Below are positions 58,187-64,000 of a DNA stretch of 64,000 nucleotides, one piece after another (position 1 is the stretch's first letter; each line of letters begins with the position of its first letter). The notes under the pieces were generated by a model, which did no database searches, was not told where the DNA came from, and saw only the letters and a list, made by a program, of their open reading frames with translations. The translations under genes were made by a program, and so were the position numbers. Origin of the DNA: Triatoma infestans (Eukaryota > Arthropoda > Insecta > Hemiptera > Reduviidae); NCBI GenBank assembly GCA_011037195.1, contig JAAEAF010014405.1:1-64000 (forward strand). The letters run 5' to 3'.

Positions 58187-59399
58187 AAATGCTGGACAAA
58201 AGTTTTGCATAAAATTTCAAAATGTTGTAATTTGAAGTTAAAATCTGTTATGTATTTTTTTTTTTTTTTGTGGATTCGTTGTGAATGAACTGTAGTCCAA
58301 GGGAACGAAAGAAAAATAGCCAAGAAATTAAGTAAGATGTTGTTTATTTTCACAAATTAAAAAAAAAGCTCAACAAAGTAAAAAAATACTTATGTAAAAT
58401 TCAAAACTTAAACAGTTCTTGATATTTTTTTCAACAATATTCTGTTACACAGTATTTTGCTCTGATAACCACACCAAGCCTCCTCGGCATTGAAGCAGTG
58501 AGATTTTGAATAATCTCTTGTGAAATCCCATTCCATTCTTCAACAATCGCTATACGTAGCTCCATGAGAGAGCTAAGGTAATCCGGGCGAAGCCCGAGAT
58601 GTCTTCCAATATTGTTCCAAAGATGCTTTATAGGATTTAGGCCTGGACTTCTCGGTGTGGAAGCCAAACGATTAATTGCAACATATTGCAGGTACTGCAG
58701 GACAACTCGAGCAGTGTGACATCTGCCATTATCTTGCATAAATAAAAAATTATCACCGACTCTTTCGGCAAACGGTGCTACATATGGCTGAATAATTTCT
58801 TGAAGATACCTCTGGGCATTTAATGAACCAGTGTCAACAATGTGTAGGTCATACGCCCATCAAAAGTTATGCCTCCCCATACCATAATCCCACCTCCACC
58901 AAAACTCACGTTTGGAGAGATATTAGCCTCTGCATATCTCTCCCCTTCTCCCCTCCACACTCTCACGCCTTCAATCTGGAGAGAATAGAGTGAATCTCGA
59001 TTCGTCTGTCAATAAAACACGTCCAATTGATGTGTTCATTCTACTGTCCAATTGGCATGTTCACGAGAGTTCTGCAATTTCTTCCGAATAATTACCATGA
59101 AGTGGCATGTTAAGAACAAAAAGCAAAAAAAAAAAATAAAGAACTGATAAGAAAAAACTAAACAAAAACGTGTAGGAGAGAAAAATTACCACAAGCAGTG
59201 AAAGTGAAGAACTGGGTGTTTTTTCAAGAGTTCAGAGAATTAGTCATTTAAAAACACAAACAAATGGTTTAGCCTCTTATTTCTTCTTGGATCAGAGTTC
59301 ATTTACAACGAATGTATGAGGAAAAAAAATATACAGAAATAGACTGAACTTGAAATTACATCATTTTGAAATTTTATGCAAAACTTTTGTCCAGCAGTT
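58187..59399 (-). mobile_element. Tc1-like element, inactive
   Basis: 1213 bp between imperfect inverted repeats containing TGCTGGACAAAAGTTTTGCA, with TA at 58185-58186 and 59400-59401. The transposase lies on the minus strand and is broken. The element splits a P-type foldback whose halves are at 58005-58140 and 59410-59566. Confidence 0.9.
58431..58739 (-). pseudogene. Tc1/Tc3-type transposase C-terminal part, catalytic Glu lost
   Basis: 102-codon frame beginning MQDNGRCHTARVVLQYLQ (second catalytic D in QDN) and continuing to PRSPGLNPIKHLWNNIGRHL. Tc1-family enzymes read SPDLNPIEHLW at this place. Here the D is G and the catalytic E is K, so the triad is destroyed. The tail is SMPRRLGVVIRAKY. 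The N-terminal half, at about 58740-59050 minus, is frameshifted. Confidence 0.88.
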
Positions 59400-59569
59400 T
59401 ATAAGAGTAGGGTGTAACAGAAACATTAAGTTGAAGTGAACTCTCTACACGAACTTGATACATTTTACTCTGACGATGGAATGGTCAGGAATAATACAAA
59501 CATGCAAGCTATGACGGATAAAATACCAAGTGGTATTCAGAATTGCGGATCCATCCACATATTCAACGT

Positions 59570-60900
59570 TACAATCATTTTTCATTACAAGTTCATATTC
59601 ATATTTGTTTTATTGTTTTTATATATAGTTTATTTCAATTTTATTTTGTCATTTGCTCTAGTAATACAGTGGTAAATGACGATCACCACTAAAATTGAAA
59701 ATAAATGTTATTTCCCAAAACTTATATAACAAAAAATATAAATAAACCTGGTCTTGGGTGTTTTTTTTTTTATTAATCTATATTGTTCTTTTAATAATTC
59801 AATATTGCATGCAAATAGTGTAACTCTGCCATCTCTTTCTGCTCCATTTTTCAAATATTCTCTTTATTTTCCTCCCCAAATAAGTATGTTCTCCTCGTGT
59901 GTTGAATCATATGGTATGTTGCATTTAAATAGAATCTTAATATTTCCATTTTAATTATCTGTGAATATTTTTCTTGATTATTTTATTTAGTTTTTATTAT
60001 TATTATTTTAAATCCAGATTATAACCCTGTTCATTCATTCATGATACATTATCATAGTTTGATCCCTTTTATATACAATAGTTCTAGAAAAAGTACTGCA
60101 AGTAAAAGTTTGGTACTTACTAACATAATCTATTTATATTATACATTGTTGAAGTAATTACTTATAGGTTTATTATTTACGTAAGGTTTAAAGTTCTAGA
60201 GAGTGTTCATTATTAGTTATTTAAAGAAATCCATAAGTATTGAAACTCTTCGCCCTCTACCATATTTTTGGACACAAGTCCTAATTATTGTATTCCTTGT
60301 AATTTAATAGTTTTTGCGGAGGTGTTTTATAGGTTTAAGTGTTACCAACTCTTTTTTTTTTTTAATCTAGTAATATGTAACTTGTAATTTATGATTTAAT
60401 TTTTTTAAATTACGTTAACTTGTTTTCAAAGTTATTTAAAAAAAAACTTTACATACACAGTGAAGCAATTACAGTGAATCAATGAGAAATTTATTTATCG
60501 TTTTTATGAGATAGATTTGATTGATTTTTTTTACTTGCAAGGAATGACATCTTGATGTTGGAGACAGCTAAGAGTTATAAATTTTGCTCATATTTCGGAT
60601 TGCTTTTCTAATCGTGGGAGTCCCCTGGAATATAAATTTCCATTCATAGATCAATAGTTCTTACCTATCCTCTTAAAAAATTAATATATTAACGTCGAGT
60701 AATAAATAATCTTTGCTATTGTCGATTAATTTTCCAACGAAAGTGTGGAAGTTACTAATAAGTAGTAAATTACAATTTAACTATATTTAAGGAGACTGGA
60801 TATTTCAGTAAAATCTGTTTCAAAATATAGAATATGAACCTGTGTAGCATCTATTAGGTACACTTATAAGAAATATTTAGAAACGATATAGAAAGACAAT
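59570..60900. other. AT-rich, no supported feature
   Basis: No frame or element recognised. It could be an EndoA intron or 3' flank, but no exon is visible. Confidence 0.55.
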
Positions 60901-60904
60901 CAGA

Positions 60905-61235
60905 ATTTTTTTGTCTGTGATAGCCTGCTTCATTTTATGTTAGTGACTGGGTTCTGATATTCGATAAACAGTATGATATACAGACTTGCACAAGACAAAT
61001 CAGTTTACAATCTCGATCATTTACACACACTTATTTGGTTATATGATAACGATATAACCGCCCACATACAATCAAGTAGTGTAGTGCGTGACAGAAACAT
61101 TAAAATTCAAGTCAACTCTGTACAAGAACTTGATAACCTTATTTTGACGATGAATGATTATTTGAAACCGACAAAATCAGAATCAGAACCAACAAAATGA
61201 AGATGCTATGGTAGATAAAATCATAGAGTTTACTA
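60905..61235. repeat. Mixed M-left / P-right foldback remnant
   Basis: The left part (CTGTGATAGCCTGCTTCATT, ACAGACTTGCACAAGACAAA) is M-like. The right part (GACAGAAACATTAAAATTCA, CTGTACAAGAACTTGATAAC, GATGAATGATTATTTGAAAC) is P-like. Decayed. Confidence 0.6.
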
Positions 61236-61239
61236 GTTT

Positions 61240-62890
61240 TTAATTAATAGTTTTACGACTTATATAAGTTGATTTAACACCAGAGTTTTGCTGCAGAAAG
61301 TTTCCAAGAAAATATCTTGGGGGGAAAAAAAACAAGAAAAGCGAAATTTAAGTTTTACTACAAGAGTTCGTAAAAAGAACATTTTGAAATATATCAAAAA
61401 ATTAATCTGTTGAACATCTCCGCAAAAACAAAAATAGCCCGTACTCTTAAAAAAGACTATACAAATTTAATGATAAACATTATAATTTTTTCAAAATGCA
61501 TGTTGGTCAGAAAGGAAGCAGAGTTTATTTATTTTATTTTATTTTTTTTTTATTGAAAAAGTAGAGTTTAGTAACTTTTTTTATACACAAATAAAAATCC
61601 AGAAATAACTTAATATTGCACATTTTAATATTCTCCTTTTATTAAAAATTATTACAGTTTTAGCATAATTAAAAAAATAAATTAAATTCTTTAGTTGTTT
61701 TTAGTCACATCCGAGTTAGTACTTAGTGTAAACATCAAATTCTAGATAATCCAGAGAACTTTATTCTTAAAAGATATATTATTATATTTAATTACTTAAT
61801 TTAATGCGGCACTTTAATATATTTCTCATAAATTTTCGTTATTTTTGTTAGTAAAATTTAAAGGACTATATTTACATCTTAGAAATAATTAAAATGCTAA
61901 AATATGTGTTGTGACAAATCTTATCATTTAAATCCTGCGTTCATCCCAATCCATTTCGTACTATAGTTGAAAATGACACTTAATAATTGAGTGATTCTGT
62001 TTATGTAATTTTTTTTTTAGTAAACAAATATTACAATTTGTAATCAATCGTTGGTACAAACTAAACAAGAGAAACAGTTTATTGCTTAGTAAATGTTCAA
62101 TTTGCTTTTATGTAATAGTACATATATTATGTTTAGCATTTTCTTTAAACATTTCAGCAATTTTATTCTAAATTTTGTAACTTTTTTTTTTTTTTTTAAA
62201 AGAAAAGCTTAGCGCTGATCTGCGACATAATTTATTTTAATCATTGTTCAAAATCTATACTACATATTTTGTGCTTCATAACTTAAGTTTTAATTCAGAA
62301 CTTAATTCAAAACTGCTTTTATATATTTGTGACTAATTTATGACCTTGCTTGTTAATTTAACCTTTTTCAAATCGTATATATAGCTTGTTATTAACTCTA
62401 AAAATAATTTAATGTGAAAGTAAGAATAATAATAATTATAATCACTTATAATTAGGGCTGTATGTATGTGGTATATTGTGTGGTGTATGTGCATGTACGT
62501 TGGGTGTATTAATTGGTTGAGGGAACTGTGTGTCGTGTGTGGCTGTAGGTTCATCGCAGGCATCTTCACCAGTTCATGGCAAACCCAGTCACTTGGAGAT
62601 AGGCGGAGTCCAGCAGGGGCGCTCCACTAATGGTCTGTACAATATAAACTAACCTTAACCTTAAAACTCCTTCCACAGAAATTGTATGCATGGCTATATT
62701 TTATTTTTTAAAAAACAACAACAAATAATTAAACCCATCATGATTTTTTTCTATTTTATTTCAGTTTCAATTTTTATATATATATATATATTTAAGTTAT
62801 TCGAATAAAGAACTGGTGGATGTTATTTTAAACTTACTTACACATTTAAGTAATCGCTAGGGCCGCCCACAAGATAGTTTAACATATAAC
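61240..62890. other. AT-rich, no supported feature
   Basis: Long A/T runs and a TG-rich stretch around 62460-62560. A slightly GC-richer patch at about 62550-62660 has no frame I can assign. Confidence 0.55.
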
Positions 62891-62894
62891 AGCT

Positions 62895-63165
62895 ATCACA
62901 GATATTTTCCGTGATAGCCTGCACCACGAAATCAAAATAATTTCGTGGTCATCGACCAGTTTCAGGCGTTCGCCCATCATCAGGATGTTTTGTCAAAACA
63001 GTGTGAAAACATAGACTTGTACAGAGCAAATTTAGTTGATACACTCAAGTGTAAGTGTTATGCCCGAAACCGGTCAATGACCACGATAAGAAACACGCTA
63101 TCACGGAAAATATCTGTGATGCTTTCCCAGCTCTGCGGATTCAACCACAACCTAGTTGATGTAAT
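62895..63165. repeat. M foldback, copy 6
   Basis: CAGATATTTTCCGTGATAGC on the left and TATCACGGAAAATATCTGTG on the right. The right arm lacks the mirror of the CATCATCAGGATG block. Confidence 0.87.
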
Positions 63166-63169
63166 ACTT

Positions 63170-64000
63170 AAAATTCTGAGCTAGCAAAAAATAAAAGAGA
63201 GATTTAATAATACAAGTATTAATTATTGAGAATTACATAATTTTAGACATCTTTCAGAATTTACAGTTTTAATTCTCTTTTGTTCGATCACTCATACTTA
63301 AGGAGTAAAATTGAACCAAAGTTAGATCTTATTTTTCTCTTACTAATAATTCAAAGGCTTCTTCTTTAAAACTATTTATTTCTCAACTAATAAAATTTCA
63401 GTTATATAGATCAAGTCTTCTGTTCGACTTTTGTTTTGCCTTAGTTAACAGGCAGGTTTAAGTTGAAGCATTTAAATTTTACTCTAATCCATCAACTGCC
63501 ACACCGTAAAATTTCTTGCCTCGCAACACTCATCTGGATTCTCGCTTGTTGCCTATTTCTGTCCTGTATATCCTAACCTTTTCCCCTAAGTCGTCACAAA
63601 GTAGTCCTAACCCGAAACACAACGTCTTGCTGATAATAACCTCCTGTCTAGCAAAGATTTTGGCTTTAGACTTAGTCTTTCCACAGAATTCCAATATATT
63701 GGAATAGTTAGCAACATTATATTGAACGTTTATTACAAAATATACACTGACATGGTACTATAGGATGTTGAAAAAAAAAACATCATAGCCAGTTGATAAG
63801 TTAGTAACTATTTGCCATATTCCTAATGACAATAAATAAAAGCCAATATACGTCCATTCCTTGGACTATTACATTCATATATTATCGTAATATATCGTGG
63901 ATTTCGAAAAAAATGACGAAATTATTTTTCCCAAAACTTTGAAGTGATTCAAATCGACTGTTAAAAAAATCTTCCTACTTTTACAGAATCAGTATCCCAC
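63170..64000. other. No supported feature
   Basis: AT-rich to the end of the window. No SH3-domain exon of EndoA is recognisable here. Confidence 0.55.

Larger units (their letters stand above)
58005..59566. repeat. P foldback, copy 2, halves split by the Tc1 element
   Basis: Left half 58005-58185 (TGGTATTTTATCCGTCATTG ... GTTTCTGTAACAC), right half 59402-59566 (GTGTAACAGAAACATTAAG ... ATTGCGGATCCATCCACAT). The Tc1-like element at 58187-59399 lies in what was the loop. Confidence 0.85.

Overview
This is an AT-rich arthropod nuclear sequence, almost certainly from an insect. The basis is one host gene with GT..AG introns, several mariner/Tc1/hAT elements, RNase-H-bearing non-LTR retrotransposons (LINEs), tRNA-derived SINEs and long microsatellites. 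The only host gene I can support is endophilin A (EndoA) on the + strand. Seven coding exons between about 43.29 and 53.83 kb encode the BAR domain and the start of the linker. The first coding exon and the C-terminal SH3 exons are not visible here.

The rest is a graveyard of transposable elements. From 0.4 to 40.6 kb the sequence is dominated by one modular non-coding repeat, called here the A-family. It has a head hairpin starting CTTTCTCTTACT, an embedded GT microsatellite, one to three core modules of about 300 bp delimited by ACCGGAAGT, and a tail with a GTGTGA/TCACAC hairpin followed by a T run. About fifteen copies of very different ages are present, and many carry other elements inside them: LINEs, SINEs, LTRs, a mariner, and Tc1-mariner-type foldbacks. 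From 41 to 64 kb the A-family is nearly absent. A foldback (inverted-arm) family with two related subfamilies (M and P) takes over, including inside EndoA introns.

Layout: 0-3.6 kb, A-family copies with LINE pieces; 4.0-5.4 kb, an old A copy with a foldback and two LTRs nested in it; 5.4-8.6 kb, AT-rich sequence and an LTR; 8.6-9.8 kb, mariner relic; 10.4-12.9 kb, three large palindromes including a DD41D transposase relic; 13-25 kb, A-family array with a SINE, a mariner relic and a foldback element carrying a LINE; 25.9-29.5 kb, two LINEs, one split by a solo LTR; 29.5-31 kb, a rearranged A copy; 31.8-33.6 kb, GC-rich LINE-type sequence and a SINE; 34.6-35.8 kb, tandem repeats and a tRNA-like SINE; 36-40.6 kb, A copies and a nearly intact mariner; 41.2-42.8 kb, foldback plus a hAT relic; 43.3-53.8 kb, EndoA; 54-63.2 kb, P/M foldbacks, a LINE and a dead Tc1.

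I found no operon, CRISPR array or defence system. The most notable material is the undescribed A-family, the M/P foldbacks (two of which contain a segment also found nearby), and a mariner with perfect 34-bp inverted repeats whose transposase is spoiled only by a one-base insertion near its end.
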